DNA of 48,383 nt from Clostridiales bacterium (GCA_023666645.1 JAMPBP010000001.1:44824-93206), one strand, 5' to 3'; shown: positions 9,372 through 18,211, numbered from the stretch's first letter. Notes: generated by a model from the letters alone, not told the origin. A program made the numbers and translations.

Positions 9372-9379
9372 TAATTTTG
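9372..9379 (+). promoter_or_regulatory. Candidate -7 box for the capsid cassette
   Basis: TAATTTTG on the plus strand matches the Bacteroidetes -7 consensus and lies 40 bases before the first gene of the phage-head cassette. A TTG at the usual distance is missing. If it is used, the cassette can be transcribed with host sigma factor. Confidence 0.4.
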
Positions 9380-9418
9380 TGACGTTAACAGAAACAAAAA
9401 CCTTTATAATTAACAACT

Positions 9419-9814
9419 ATGAAAATTCCACCAATTCCCTCCGAGTATTCGGAACCAAGGCAAGAGCCAGAGAAACTGATGCCCGATTTGGCAACAATAT
9501 CAGAAGTTGCAACCGATGCGGAGACAGAAATCGAGGAACAGGAACCCAATGAAGAACAGGACAGGAGCATTGCCGAAGAGCCAGCCGGTGAAGTTGTTCC
9601 CGGGACACCGATTTCCCGAGAACCGGCCATTGACCTTGAAAAGCTTGAGTCGTTACTTGCTGAGGCTGAGCAACGTGGCTACAAGCGAGGCCGCAATGAG
9701 AATATTGCAGCCATGATGGAGCGTCCGAGTGACTCAGATCCCTTGCTCCCTGATATTGGACCTGAGCCCCAGGTTTTGATACTCAACAATATGCGTCCCA
9801 GTATATGGGAGTGA
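9419..9814 (+). CDS. Small acidic protein at the head of the phage cassette, possible scaffold
   Basis: I do not recognise this 131-residue protein by family. It is rich in Glu, Pro and Ser, especially in residues 8-65, and looks largely disordered. A short helical stretch follows (DLEKLESLLAEAEQRGYKRG, about residues 72-91), and the tail ends in LILNNMRPSIWE. It lies 74 bases upstream of the capsid gene and on the same strand. A small acidic helical protein directly before the major capsid gene is the usual place for a scaffolding protein, so that role is inferred from position and composition only. Its ATG follows an AT-rich leader. Confidence 0.55.
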   Translation: MKIPPIPSEYSEPRQEPEKLMPDLATISEVATDAETEIEEQEPNEEQDRSIAEEPAGEVVPGTPISREPAIDLEKLESLLAEAEQRGYKRGRNENIAAMMERPSDSDPLLPDIGPEPQVLILNNMRPSIWE

Positions 9815-9888
9815 GTCTATAGATCGACATACAGTTGCAAGATGAAGACTTGCACCAATTTAATCACCAATAAAAACAGTAAATCATT

Positions 9889-11085
9889 ATGGAAAACAAC
9901 AAAATCGTGAGCACCCATTCTGTAAATGCCGCAGCCCCCGAGCTGTTGCGAAGTGAAATCGACAGCCGTATCGTCAAGATACGTCCGATGTCGACCCCCA
10001 TCGACCAGATATCGCGCCATGCCACCACACGCCGTGCAGGAAGTATGACAGTCGAATACTATGCGGTGGACAGCAAACCTTTTACAGCGACTCTTGAGTC
10101 GCCTATCCTTGACCTTGGTCCTGATGAATCAGGTAATATCGCGACTACGCTCACTGTATCTAACGAGGCGCTCTTTGCCAAGAACGAGACAATCATGATC
10201 GCCGGGCAAACGACAAGCTCGGGATTGCCTGTCACAGCATTTATTGCCTCGGTAGAGCCGGGCAAATTGCATGTCTACTTTACTTGTACAGGCAAGGATG
10301 GAAATGTTGAGGTCCCCTCGATATCGATTGGTGCCACTATAGTGCGCATGGGAAGGGCCGCCGGGGAGCTTGATATGCAGACAGAGCAGTTTCAAGCGAT
10401 CCCGCGCAAGGATAAAAACTATTGCCAGATATTCAAGACCCAGGTAGAGCAGTCTACGATAGTAAAAATGTCCAATAAGGAGGTGGGGTGGACATTCAGT
10501 GACCAGGAAGAGGCCGCCATCATAGACATGCGACAGGGCATGGAGCGTAATTTCTTGTTTGGCAATCGCATGAGGTTGGAGTTGCCCGGTGGAGATGATG
10601 TGCTTCTCACGGGAGGTATATGGAATCAGGCAGGCAAGGAGTTTGAACTTGCCAAGGGGGAACTGACCGAGAGTGTCATGATCAATATGTGTCGTGAGGC
10701 ATTCACTAAATCCAATGGTTCATCGCGCAAGCTGCTCGTGGGAGGCAGTGGCTTTATCGAGGCGTTGAATAATCTGAGTGCGCAGCGTGTGCTTGGTGCC
10801 GCTGACAAGATGACCCGCTGGGGCCTGGATTTCACCAGCTTCGTTTCAAAGTTCGGCACATTGTATGTACTGATGAGCGAGGTGTTCGACCAGTGTGGCC
10901 ATGCCGATGATGCCTTGATCATCGACCCCGAGTATATCACCAAGTACAGCCACATACCGTTCAATACCGAGAAGCTAAATCTCCGTGCCAGCGGAGTGCG
11001 CAATACCGATGCAATTGTCATCACCGAGGCTTCATGTCTTGTGTTGCGTTATCCCGATGCTCACATGAGAATTATAACCCGTTGA
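9889..11085 (+). CDS. Phage major capsid protein, SU10/HK97-fold type (DUF5309-like)
   Basis: The 398-residue protein has features I associate with the SU10-type major capsid family. These are an N-terminal segment with 'STPIDQISRHATTRRAG' (about residues 45-61), a long beta-rich middle, a 'GGIW' turn near residue 245, and a C-terminal half with SKFGTLYVLMSEVF and 'ALIIDPEYITKY'. It closes with 'LVLRYPDAHMRI', like other capsid proteins of this group. Length is normal, the frame is open throughout, and there is no sign of decay. It would self-assemble into icosahedral shells if expressed. The identification rests on pattern recognition and should be treated as probable, not proven. The next gene begins 7 bases after the stop. 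Confidence 0.72.
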   Translation: MENNKIVSTHSVNAAAPELLRSEIDSRIVKIRPMSTPIDQISRHATTRRAGSMTVEYYAVDSKPFTATLESPILDLGPDESGNIATTLTVSNEALFAKNETIMIAGQTTSSGLPVTAFIASVEPGKLHVYFTCTGKDGNVEVPSISIGATIVRMGRAAGELDMQTEQFQAIPRKDKNYCQIFKTQVEQSTIVKMSNKEVGWTFSDQEEAAIIDMRQGMERNFLFGNRMRLELPGGDDVLLTGGIWNQAGKEFELAKGELTESVMINMCREAFTKSNGSSRKLLVGGSGFIEALNNLSAQRVLGAADKMTRWGLDFTSFVSKFGTLYVLMSEVFDQCGHADDALIIDPEYITKYSHIPFNTEKLNLRASGVRNTDAIVITEASCLVLRYPDAHMRIITR

Positions 11086-11092
11086 ATTGATT

Positions 11093-11620
11093 ATGGAGTA
11101 TACACTGGCACAGATGGTTGTTGAGTGGAAAGTGCGCAGGGGGTTGGAACCCCTGCGCACTGACGCAACCTACCGAAGGCAGGATGCCTTTGAGATAGAT
11201 GAATATATAAAGCGAGAGATTGACGATTGGTATGAACGGCTGCTTTCCGAGGCTCCGCTTGAATTTCTTGTGGTTACTGATATCACCGATGAAGTCGTTG
11301 TGGAAGAGTTTGATGGACATGTAGCGACGCTTTCCCTGCCGGCCGGATGTGTGCGCCTGGTGGAGTTGAAGATGGCGGGGTGGGAGAGAGAGGCAGCTCT
11401 CACACGGGTAGGGACACCGCTTGCCAGGCGTCAGGAGTCTCCGTTCTCCCGTGGTTATCATGTTTCACCGGTAGGGGTGGTTGATGTCACGGGACTCAGA
11501 GTGAGGTTGTATGGCTTCAAGAATAGATTGGAGCCGGAACCTGAGCGTGTGCTTGCCGTGATGCGTCCTCCTGAGGGGATATATAGGTTGAAACCCGGTG
11601 GGTGGAGGGTCAATGATTGA
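11093..11620 (+). CDS. Unknown phage protein, possible head-tail adaptor or neck protein
   Basis: The 175-residue protein begins at ATG 11093, 7 bases after the capsid stop. An in-frame TTG 6 bases earlier is a less likely start. It has an amphipathic N-terminal part with 'MEYTLAQMVVEWKVRRGLEP', a Tyr/Trp-containing helix (YIKREIDDWYERLLSEAP), then a beta-rich segment and a short C-terminal tail. Position between capsid and portal and size suggest a connector or adaptor, but no diagnostic motif is visible. The spacing indicates translation coupled to the capsid gene. Confidence 0.5.
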   Translation: MEYTLAQMVVEWKVRRGLEPLRTDATYRRQDAFEIDEYIKREIDDWYERLLSEAPLEFLVVTDITDEVVVEEFDGHVATLSLPAGCVRLVELKMAGWEREAALTRVGTPLARRQESPFSRGYHVSPVGVVDVTGLRVRLYGFKNRLEPEPERVLAVMRPPEGIYRLKPGGWRVND

Positions 11621-11630
11621 CAATTGACAA

Positions 11631-11651
11631 TTAATAATTAATAATTAATAA
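11631..11651. repeat. TTAATAA tandem repeat (three copies)
   Basis: Three perfect copies of TTAATAA stand in a row, directly preceded by two copies of ATTGACA. The run fills the 78-base gap between the adaptor-like gene and the portal gene and makes it almost pure A+T. Such short AT repeats are common between Bacteroidales genes and can change copy number. Confidence 0.7.
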
Positions 11652-11698
11652 TTTAATGGGTTGAGTTCTTTTGGTTTTGACCTAAATTCTATTTGTTT

Positions 11699-13093
11699 AT
11701 GAATGAGCAATTGTTACAAGCGGCCTATATGGCATGGAGCGGTGCTTCATCGTTCCGTATGAATCGTAACCGCTATAAGCGGTTTACTTATGGCGACCAG
11801 TGGGGCGACATGGTGGTGGAGGGTGATAAGGTGATGACTGCAAGGGAGCGTGCTCTTTCTCATGGCCGCCGCCCCATGACCAACAATCTGTTGAGGCGCC
11901 TTGTGAAATCGGTTGTGGGAAGATACCGTTATCGCCGGGCTGAAGAAGAGGCCCTTGAAGGGAAGACTAAGGAGGTGTATGAGGCTAATTGTCTCGATGA
12001 GCTTGATTGCCGAGCATTGGAGGAATTCCTTATCTCGGGTTGCACGGTGCAACGGATTGCCAGAGAGCGGCGGCTGCAGGGGGAAGGGGTCTGGGTCGAC
12101 ATGGTGAGTCCTGACGATTTCTTTGTCAATCGCATCAGAGACCCTCGTGGTTGGGATACGGAGCTGGTAGGAATGATTCATGACTGGAGTCTTGGTGAGA
12201 CGGTGCTTCGGCTGGGAGGCTCGGATTATAGACGTTGTGAGACAATCAAGAAAGTGTATGGAGAGATAGCCGGAGGACGTGGACTGAGTATACCGCTTGG
12301 TTCCACGAGTGACAGCAAGGACTTTTTCAATTGTCCCGGTGACCGCTGCCGGGTCATTGAGGTGTGGACACTCGAGGTTATCGACCGACTTTGCTGTCAC
12401 GACAGTCAACGTGCCACCTATTTTTATGTGGGGGCGCATTGTGGCAGCCGTATTGACAGTATCAACCGCACCCGCAGCAGCCGGGGAGAGCCGTTGATTA
12501 ACACAAGGCGAGAAACCGCCACCATGTGGCGTTGCCGGTGGCTCGCACCCGATGGTACGTTGTTGCACAGTCATATTTCAGACGCGCCCGACGGGCGACA
12601 CCCGTTCTATTTTAGATTTTATCCTATGATAGATGGAGAGGTGCACTCACTTGTGGAGGATGTGATCGACCAGCAGATATATATCAATGAGTTGATTTCG
12701 CTCATCGACCATGTGGTGAGCTGTTCGGCCAAGGGAGTGTTGCTTTTCCCGGCCGATGAGAAAATACCGACAATGAGTTGGAGTGATGTTACCCAGCGAT
12801 GGAGCATGCCCGATGGAGTTCTGCCGATAAGGGGGCGTATCAATAACAAGATGCCTCAACAGGTAATAGCCACCGGTCAAAGTATGGGCGCCAAGGAGTT
12901 GCTCATGACTCAGATGCAAATGTTTGAGGATGTGTCGGGTGTGAGCAATGCCTTGATGGGCCGTGGCGGAAGTGGTGCGGTGGGCGCAGAGCATTACGAG
13001 AATCAAGTGAAGCAGGCAATCATAGCGATAACCGACCTTCTTGACACCTTTGCCAATTTCATCGAAGAGCGCAACAGTCGCCTCGCACAGTGA
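11699..13093 (+). CDS. Phage portal protein (P22/crAss-like), C-terminally truncated
   Basis: The N-terminus shows the portal pattern: 'YKRFTYGDQWGD' (about residues 23-34), then RRPMTNNLLRRLVKSVVGRYR (about residues 58-78). Later come EFLISGCTVQ, MVSPDDFFVNRIRDPRG and the clip/stem-like region 'FEDVSGVSNALMGRGG' near residue 420. A portal is the dodecameric ring at the capsid vertex through which DNA enters. Relatives continue well beyond the Q-rich helix where this 464-residue protein ends. Its stop codon lies inside the convergent ldcA gene, with a 35-base overlap. I read this as a 3' deletion. The start is ATG 11699; a TTG two codons earlier is possible. Confidence 0.68.
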   Translation: MNEQLLQAAYMAWSGASSFRMNRNRYKRFTYGDQWGDMVVEGDKVMTARERALSHGRRPMTNNLLRRLVKSVVGRYRYRRAEEEALEGKTKEVYEANCLDELDCRALEEFLISGCTVQRIARERRLQGEGVWVDMVSPDDFFVNRIRDPRGWDTELVGMIHDWSLGETVLRLGGSDYRRCETIKKVYGEIAGGRGLSIPLGSTSDSKDFFNCPGDRCRVIEVWTLEVIDRLCCHDSQRATYFYVGAHCGSRIDSINRTRSSRGEPLINTRRETATMWRCRWLAPDGTLLHSHISDAPDGRHPFYFRFYPMIDGEVHSLVEDVIDQQIYINELISLIDHVVSCSAKGVLLFPADEKIPTMSWSDVTQRWSMPDGVLPIRGRINNKMPQQVIATGQSMGAKELLMTQMQMFEDVSGVSNALMGRGGSGAVGAEHYENQVKQAIIAITDLLDTFANFIEERNSRLAQ

Positions 13094-13976
13094 GTGTCAT
13101 GGTCAAGCCATTGATTACCGGCATATTGCTGTCACCGATATGGCCTATCGGGGAGCCGAATGCTACGGGGAAAGAGAAGCGTGACACCATGCGCTCTATC
13201 ATTTGCTCCATCGAGGAGTAGTTCTTGTCGGGGTTATACTCTGTGAAACGCCCCACTATGAGACCTGCCAGTCGAGGGAGTATGCCTGCCAACTCGAGGT
13301 GATAGAGCATTCTCTCGATTTTATATATGGGCTCGGCTATATCTTCAATAAAGAGGATATTGCCGGGCTCCAGCATATTATAGGGAGTACCGATGAGGGC
13401 ATCGAGCACTGCAAGATTTCCACCGACAACCGGAGCTGAGACAATACCGTCGCGATTGGCTACATTGGTGTCATTGGTCCACTCGATGGCGGGCATTTGA
13501 GCCGTGGTAAGAATCTGTTCAAGACGGATGGCATATTCTGTATCAATGCCGGCTGCCAGTTGGCGGGCCATTGATCCGTGAATGCTGGCGATAGAGTGTT
13601 TGTGCCACAAAGCATGCAATGCCGATATGTCGCTGAACCCGATGAGCCATTTGGGTATTGCGGAGTCGGTGGCGAGAAAAGTATCGAGGCCGTCAAGGAG
13701 ATGTACAGCGCCGTAGCCGCCACGGCTGCACAGCACCGCTTTGACAGCCGGGTCGCGCAACGCCTCGGTCAAATCGTTCAGACGGTCGGTTGCTGAAGCA
13801 CTGAAACTGCCGTGAGCCCCGAGCGCGTGGGGCATCACCACAGGGATATATCCCATTTGGCGCAGTGTGGCTGAGGCTCTCTCTACAAGGGCAGGGTCGA
13901 TTACCGATGCCGGCGAGACGACAGCAATGCTGTCGCCTGCCGTAAGTGTCGGAGGTAAAATTATGTCACGTTTCAT
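13059..13976 (-). CDS. ldcA: LD-carboxypeptidase (peptidase S66)
   Basis: The enzyme removes the terminal D-alanine from murein tetrapeptides during cell-wall recycling in the cytoplasm. The 305-residue protein shows the S66 motifs: CSRGGYG (residues 83-89), GFSD with the catalytic Ser 115, FIEDIAE with Glu 211, and PIGHI with His 279. I used the ATG at 13974-13976, because it is followed at once by the family N-terminus and overlaps the upstream stop as ATGA. The longer open frame to 14213 has no family sequence. Its 3' end overlaps the truncated portal gene by 35 bases, yet its own length is normal, so the phage gene rather than ldcA was cut. Confidence 0.88.
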   Translation of the reverse strand: MKRDIILPPTLTAGDSIAVVSPASVIDPALVERASATLRQMGYIPVVMPHALGAHGSFSASATDRLNDLTEALRDPAVKAVLCSRGGYGAVHLLDGLDTFLATDSAIPKWLIGFSDISALHALWHKHSIASIHGSMARQLAAGIDTEYAIRLEQILTTAQMPAIEWTNDTNVANRDGIVSAPVVGGNLAVLDALIGTPYNMLEPGNILFIEDIAEPIYKIERMLYHLELAGILPRLAGLIVGRFTEYNPDKNYSSMEQMIERMVSRFSFPVAFGSPIGHIGDSNMPVINGLTMTLTVRGDCCALR

Positions 13977-14749
13977 GCGACCTGCACTTTGAAACCGGCG
14001 GCACGCATCTTTTTGGCAATCTGTTCCAACTCGTCGTGCTCCACCTTCACAAGCTGTTGGGCGGGAGTCTTGCGGTCGATGGAGTACAACATTATCTCGG
14101 CTGGCTTGATGATTCGGTAGGCATCGATGAGTGCCTGGATTTCGGTCTCGGTGGTATTGTCGATATTTTGGCCCTGATGGTTGCCGCGCAACATCATGGT
14201 CTGTATGATGCACTGGTTGCCGAAGCCGGCAAGTTGCCCTATTACCGCCGAGGTGGTGTATCCCGGTTTGTTGGGCCGGTCAATCAGTTTCACTGTCTCG
14301 TCGATGGCCGAGTCGAGTTTCAGAATGTTGTTGTCGACGCGTCTCAGAGCCCTGATGACAGCCGGGGAATCGAGTTTTGTGGAATTGGAAAGCACGCTCA
14401 CCTTGGCCAGGGGAAAATATTTGTCGCGCATGGCGATGGTGTCGTCGATAATTCCCTCGAAGTCGGGGTGCAGAGTAGGCTCACCGTTCCCTGAGAATGT
14501 TATGACATCGAGCGCATCGCCGGCCTCGCTCATAGAGGCGAGTTTTTCCTGCAGCAGCTTCTTGACAATGCCCCTCGAAGGCAATCCTGTGGTTCCGGGA
14601 CCCTGGGCATTGAAGCCGGCCTCGCAGTAAAGGCAGTCGAATGTGCACACCTTGCCGTCATTGGGCATGAGGTTGATGCCGAGCGATGTGCCCAGCCGCC
14701 GTGAGTGTATGGGCCCGAATATGGTGGAATGGAACAGAACAGTTTGCAT
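13973..14749 (-). CDS. Radical SAM protein of unknown function
   Basis: The 258-residue protein carries the radical SAM cluster motif with Cys 35, 39 and 42 (CTFDCLYC). It is followed by the glycine-rich SAM-binding motif TFSGNGEPTLHPDF near residue 84. It belongs to the group of small, stand-alone radical SAM proteins distantly related to wybutosine-type enzymes. The substrate is unknown. It overlaps ldcA by 4 bases (ATGA) and follows frr by 29 bases, so it is part of the pyrH-frr operon. Nothing is missing from the motifs. Confidence 0.8.
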   Translation of the reverse strand: MQTVLFHSTIFGPIHSRRLGTSLGINLMPNDGKVCTFDCLYCEAGFNAQGPGTTGLPSRGIVKKLLQEKLASMSEAGDALDVITFSGNGEPTLHPDFEGIIDDTIAMRDKYFPLAKVSVLSNSTKLDSPAVIRALRRVDNNILKLDSAIDETVKLIDRPNKPGYTTSAVIGQLAGFGNQCIIQTMMLRGNHQGQNIDNTTETEIQALIDAYRIIKPAEIMLYSIDRKTPAQQLVKVEHDELEQIAKKMRAAGFKVQVA

Positions 14750-14778
14750 TTCAGCCGAAAAGTGATTGAATCAGAGTA

Positions 14779-15339
14779 TTACACAGTGAGGATTTCCTTC
14801 TCCTTGGCTGCGAAGATTTCGTCGATTTTCTTCAGGTACTTGTCGTGGATTTTTTGTACAGTAGCCTCAGCGTCTTTCTCGACATCCTCGCTCATGCCTT
14901 GCTTTACGGCTTTTTTCAGACCATCGATTGCATCGCGGCGGGCGTTGCGCACCGATACCTTTGCATTCTCAGCCTCGGCCTTAGACTGTTTCACGAGCTG
15001 TTTACGGCGGTCCTCAGTGAGCGGTGGAATTGAGATGCGTATTACTTCACCATTGTTCTCGGGAGTGATGCCGAGCTCAGAGTTGATGATGGCTTTCTCG
15101 ATTTCCTTGAACATCGACTTTTCCCATGGAGTGATGGTGATTGTGCGGGCGTCGGGCACGGCGATGTTTGCCACGTTGCTTATGGGCGCTGCGCTGCCGT
15201 AGTAGTCGACGCGTATTGCATCAAGAATCTTGGGGTTGGCTTTGCCGGCACGAATGCGTGCGAGAGTCTCGTCGAGGTACATCACGGCCATTTCCATTTT
15301 CTCTTCAGCCGGATTGAGGTATTCATTAACTTCAGGCAT
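14779..15339 (-). CDS. frr: Ribosome recycling factor
   Basis: The 186-residue protein splits post-termination ribosomes together with EF-G. The family pattern is clear: the N-terminal helix with [15 protein letters not shown], the [15 protein letters not shown] hinge, '[16 protein letters not shown]', and the helical C-terminus. Length is typical (185-187). It follows pyrH by 50 bases, the usual bacterial pairing. Confidence 0.97.
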   Translation of the reverse strand: MPEVNEYLNPAEEKMEMAVMYLDETLARIRAGKANPKILDAIRVDYYGSAAPISNVANIAVPDARTITITPWEKSMFKEIEKAIINSELGITPENNGEVIRISIPPLTEDRRKQLVKQSKAEAENAKVSVRNARRDAIDGLKKAVKQGMSEDVEKDAEATVQKIHDKYLKKIDEIFAAKEKEILTV

Positions 15340-15389
15340 GTTGTATAATATTTTTAGAAGGTTTCAGGTTTAGAGTAATCAGTAGGTAT

Positions 15390-16103
15390 TTAATATACTT
15401 TTGTCCCGATATTCTCGCCGGCAATGACCTTGGCGAGGTTTCCGGGGGTATCCATGTCGAATACTACGATGGGCAGATTGTTCTCCTTGCAAAGGGCTGT
15501 GGCGGTGAGGTCCATTACTTTCAGCCCGCGGTTGTATACTTCATCATAGGTGATGGAGTCGAATTTAGTGGCTGAGGGGTCTTTTTCAGGGTCGGCAGTG
15601 TATATGCCGTCGACGCGGGTTCCCTTGAGCATCACATCGGCCTCAACCTCGATGCCGCGTAGAGCGGAACCGGTATCGGTGGTGAAGAACGGATTGCCTG
15701 TGCCTCCTGCAATTATTGCCACTTTGCCAGCTTTAAGAGCGTCGATGGCCTTCCACTTGCTGTAGTGCTCGCCTATGGGAAACATGTTGATGGCGGTGAA
15801 TACAGTGGCGGGCTGACCGGCCGCCTCGAGCGCGGAGCTAAGGGCGAGCGAGTTTATGACGGTAGCGAGCATGCCCATCTGGTCCCCTTTTACGCGGTCA
15901 AATCCTTTGGCGGCACCTTGTAGGCCGCGGAAAATGTTACCGCCACCTATGACAATGGCTACCTGCACACCGCGGTCGGAGGCTATTTCCTTTATCTGTA
16001 GGGCGTATTGTTCGAGACGCTGAGTGTCGATGCCATAACCCTGATGGCCCATCAGCGATTCACCGCTGAGCTTGAGGAGCACTCTTTTATACATGGCTTC
16101 CAT
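15390..16103 (-). CDS. pyrH: Uridylate kinase (UMP kinase)
   Basis: PyrH phosphorylates UMP to UDP in pyrimidine synthesis and works as a hexamer. The 237-residue protein has the amino-acid-kinase fold with 'KRVLLKLSGESLMG' at the start, IVIGGGNIFRG near residue 50, and the TADPEKDPSA segment near residue 168. The ATG at 16103 gives MEAMYKRV. A second ATG three codons later gives the more usual MYKRV, and I cannot decide between them. It is the first gene of the pyrH-frr-radical SAM-ldcA operon, with a good promoter 50-80 bases upstream. Confidence 0.96.
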   Translation of the reverse strand: MEAMYKRVLLKLSGESLMGHQGYGIDTQRLEQYALQIKEIASDRGVQVAIVIGGGNIFRGLQGAAKGFDRVKGDQMGMLATVINSLALSSALEAAGQPATVFTAINMFPIGEHYSKWKAIDALKAGKVAIIAGGTGNPFFTTDTGSALRGIEVEADVMLKGTRVDGIYTADPEKDPSATKFDSITYDEVYNRGLKVMDLTATALCKENNLPIVVFDMDTPGNLAKVIAGENIGTKVY

Positions 16104-16152
16104 ATTGATTCTATATGTGTTGATAAAATATTGTTATATCGGAGTTGGTGAG

Positions 16153-16184
16153 CAAAGTTAAGATAATTATTCCATATATTCAAA
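16153..16184 (-). promoter_or_regulatory. Promoter of the pyrH operon
   Basis: The minus strand reads TTTG (16181-16184), exactly 20 bases, then TAACTTTG (16153-16160). Both boxes fit the Bacteroidetes -33/-7 consensus fully. Transcription should begin near 16146. Confidence 0.8.
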
Positions 16185-16339
16185 CGTATCAACTTAGAGT
16201 CTGTCCCAACTTGCATTCTGAAATGATTGTGATGTCACCGGGCGGTTGACTGATTTTGGGGATTGCATGTATAATATTCAGTTAGTAAGTGTAATATGTG
16301 GTTAATGATGATTAATGGGGAATTTTAATTGAAAAATTT

Positions 16340-16371
16340 TTTGCATATATGATCAGATATTCATACTTTTG
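16340..16371 (+). promoter_or_regulatory. Promoter of the polysaccharide utilization locus
   Basis: TTTG (16340-16343), 20 bases, then TACTTTTG (16364-16371) form a full-consensus promoter. The start is expected near 16378, leaving a leader of about 138 bases before the SusE-like start codon. No sigma/anti-sigma pair or hybrid two-component regulator is encoded nearby, so the regulator must be elsewhere. Confidence 0.75.
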
Positions 16372-16515
16372 TGAATAGTATGACAACCCAATAAATGAAC
16401 TGACTAATACCTTATAGAACTGATTTATACTCATGCGGGCATGGTGACATGTCGGCCTATAATGAACATTGAACCTTAAATATACCATTTTTTTACCTAC
16501 CTAATTATTTTACAC

Positions 16516-18169
16516 ATGTTTGGAAGTGAACGTATTATGTTTGCGGGCGCTCTGCTGACGGCCTTTTCTTTTGCCTTTACGTCGTGTGACGACGAAAGTG
16601 ACAAATGGGGGGGTAGACGTAGAAGCGCCAACACTGGACCTCCAGGTCGATGGAGTCCATGTAGAGCCGGGAATGGATATCACCATAAAGGGCAAGGTGA
16701 CCGATTCCGACGGTATCTCAAAGATAAGGATGGTGTGTCACGATCTTTATCTTGACAAGACAATCGATATTATATCAATTTACAATGGACCACTCAAGGA
16801 ATATGACCTTGACTATACATTGCAGACAGCCCGTCACTTTGAGGGAGAGAACTTTGTGGTGACGGTTACTGTAACCGATGTGACCGGGCGCACGGTCTCC
16901 AAGGATTTCGGTGCCAATCTCGACGCTGACTTCACAGCGCCTAATTTTGCAACTAAGCCAGGTGAGGAAATCACCGTGCTGATCAAGAAAGAGACAGCCA
17001 TCAAACTCAATGTCGATGTGACCGACAACCGCGTCGTAGACTATATCGAGGTTGACCTGAAGAAAGTTGATGGAGGTACAGAAACCTCGATCAATGGTTT
17101 CCCAAAGCGCATTGATGGCGGTGAGAAGCGACTTGCATGGAGCGAGGCTGTGAGTGTACCCGCCGAGGCCGCCACATATAAAGCTTATATCAAGGCAGCC
17201 GACCGTGCCGTGCAGGAAGAAGCCCACGTCATTACTTCCGAGTCGGTGATCAATGTAATGGAGTTGCCCAACTTTGATGCTATCTATCTGGCCGATGTCA
17301 ATTCGGCCGAGCAGCTCAACAGTGACCTCTTTGGCGTACCCATCGCCATGGATCATGTGGGTGACTATAAGTACCGTGTCAAATATTATAATGAGAAGGC
17401 AGGAACGGAGATATGCTTCCTGGGGCAAAAGACCGACTTTGGCCCCATCTGTTTTGCTCCTTCCAAGGAGAATGCCTCCGAGCTTGGCGATGACCCCGAT
17501 GAGGTGAATAAAATCAAGCTTGACAAGGCCGAGACCTACTATGAGTTCTTTGTCGACACATGGAACCGTACCTATACAGTGAGGGACTATCCTGTGTCAC
17601 AGGCAATCAATCCCGTGTCACACTTGCGCTACGGACAGGATGACCTCAATACATGGTGGGACCACTCCGTGCCCGATCCATGGTGGCAGGAATTCTATTT
17701 TGGCCCGGCGACAGGACCCGGTGATGTGATGCGCATGGAGCAGGATCCGAAGAATCCCAATATCTTCTATTGCTACAACATGGATTACAAGGCCGGTGAT
17801 AAGACCAACTTCATGCTTCACAACTGGCACTCGCATGGCTGGTGGAACTTCGCTGCATGGCGAGCCGACAACTCGAGCGACCCGAGCAAGTTTGTATACT
17901 ATGGCAACTTCTTCCCCGATGCTACTTATTGCGGCCACTATGAGAGCAATATGGATTATTTCCAGGCCCGCTATGTCGAGATGGACCCCAATGAATATGC
18001 CTACATGTATCCCAATGCAGGAACATTTGACATCAACAGGTGGGGTGACGAGGGCTACCGCAAGAACTTCATCGGTGACAACTGGGTGAAGGTACAAGTG
18101 GGAGCTACCGGCAAGTACACATTCAAAGTAGACCTTCACGCAGAGCGTGGCTGGATGTATCTACAATAA
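16516..18169 (+). pseudogene. SusE/SusF-like surface glycan-binding lipoprotein, frameshifted at a G7 tract
   Basis: The gene begins at 16516 with a lipoprotein signal (hydrophobic FAGALLTAFSFAF, lipobox ending FTSC, Cys 24) and the acidic CDDESD that marks Bacteroidetes surface lipoproteins. After codon 31 (Trp) the frame runs through GGGGGGG (16607-16613), then enters unrelated sequence and stops at about 16755. The true continuation, starting VDVEAPTLDLQVDG, lies in the next frame and runs uninterrupted to 18169. Removing one G joins the two into 550 residues. The body has Ig-like repeats and a C-terminal Trp-rich, beta-rich part, fitting SusE/F-type starch-binding proteins. It could be a phase-variable OFF state, a real lesion, or an assembly error. 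Confidence 0.72.
16607..16613 (+). repeat. Seven-G homopolymer at the frameshift point
   Basis: The run of seven G begins in codon 31 of the SusE-like gene, eight residues after the lipid-attachment cysteine. Six G restore the full 550-residue frame (W-G-V-D-V). Eight G give an immediate TAG. The tract therefore works as an ON/OFF switch in principle. Confidence 0.9.
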
Positions 18170-18179
18170 GCACCTATAT

Positions 18180-18211
18180 GAACCGGGCGTGCCATGGGCG
18201 CGTGCCGGTTC
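18180..18211 (+). terminator. Hairpin between the SusE-like gene and susC
   Basis: GAACCGG (18180-18186) pairs with CCGGTTC (18205-18211), and inner GC-rich bases extend the structure. It begins 11 bases after the SusE-like stop codon and is followed by TTACCATTT. It may be a partial terminator that lowers or separates expression of susC. The remaining gap up to 18389 shows no clear TAnnTTTG promoter. Confidence 0.5.

Larger units (their letters stand above)
16104..16515. other. Divergent intergenic region between pyrH and the SusE-like gene
   Basis: These 412 bases contain no gene. They hold two outward-facing promoters, one for pyrH (16153-16184) and one for the polysaccharide locus (16340-16371). 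Near 16195 AGAGTCTGTCCCAACT weakly resembles the end of the MITE-like repeat at 39683, too weakly to call. No hairpin regulator was found. Confidence 0.7.

Noticed and set aside
11747-12574. 275-codon frame antisense to the portal gene
   Set aside because: The plus frame carries portal motifs and fits the cassette; the antisense frame has none.
9243-13100. Attachment-site direct repeats around the phage cassette
   Set aside because: I compared the flanks at about 9250-9420 and 13060-13120 and found no shared sequence; the right edge looks like a deletion.
16191-16215. Third copy of the MITE end (AGAGTCTGTCCCAACT)
   Set aside because: Only about 12 of 16 positions agree and the following AAAAAATGTTAA is absent.
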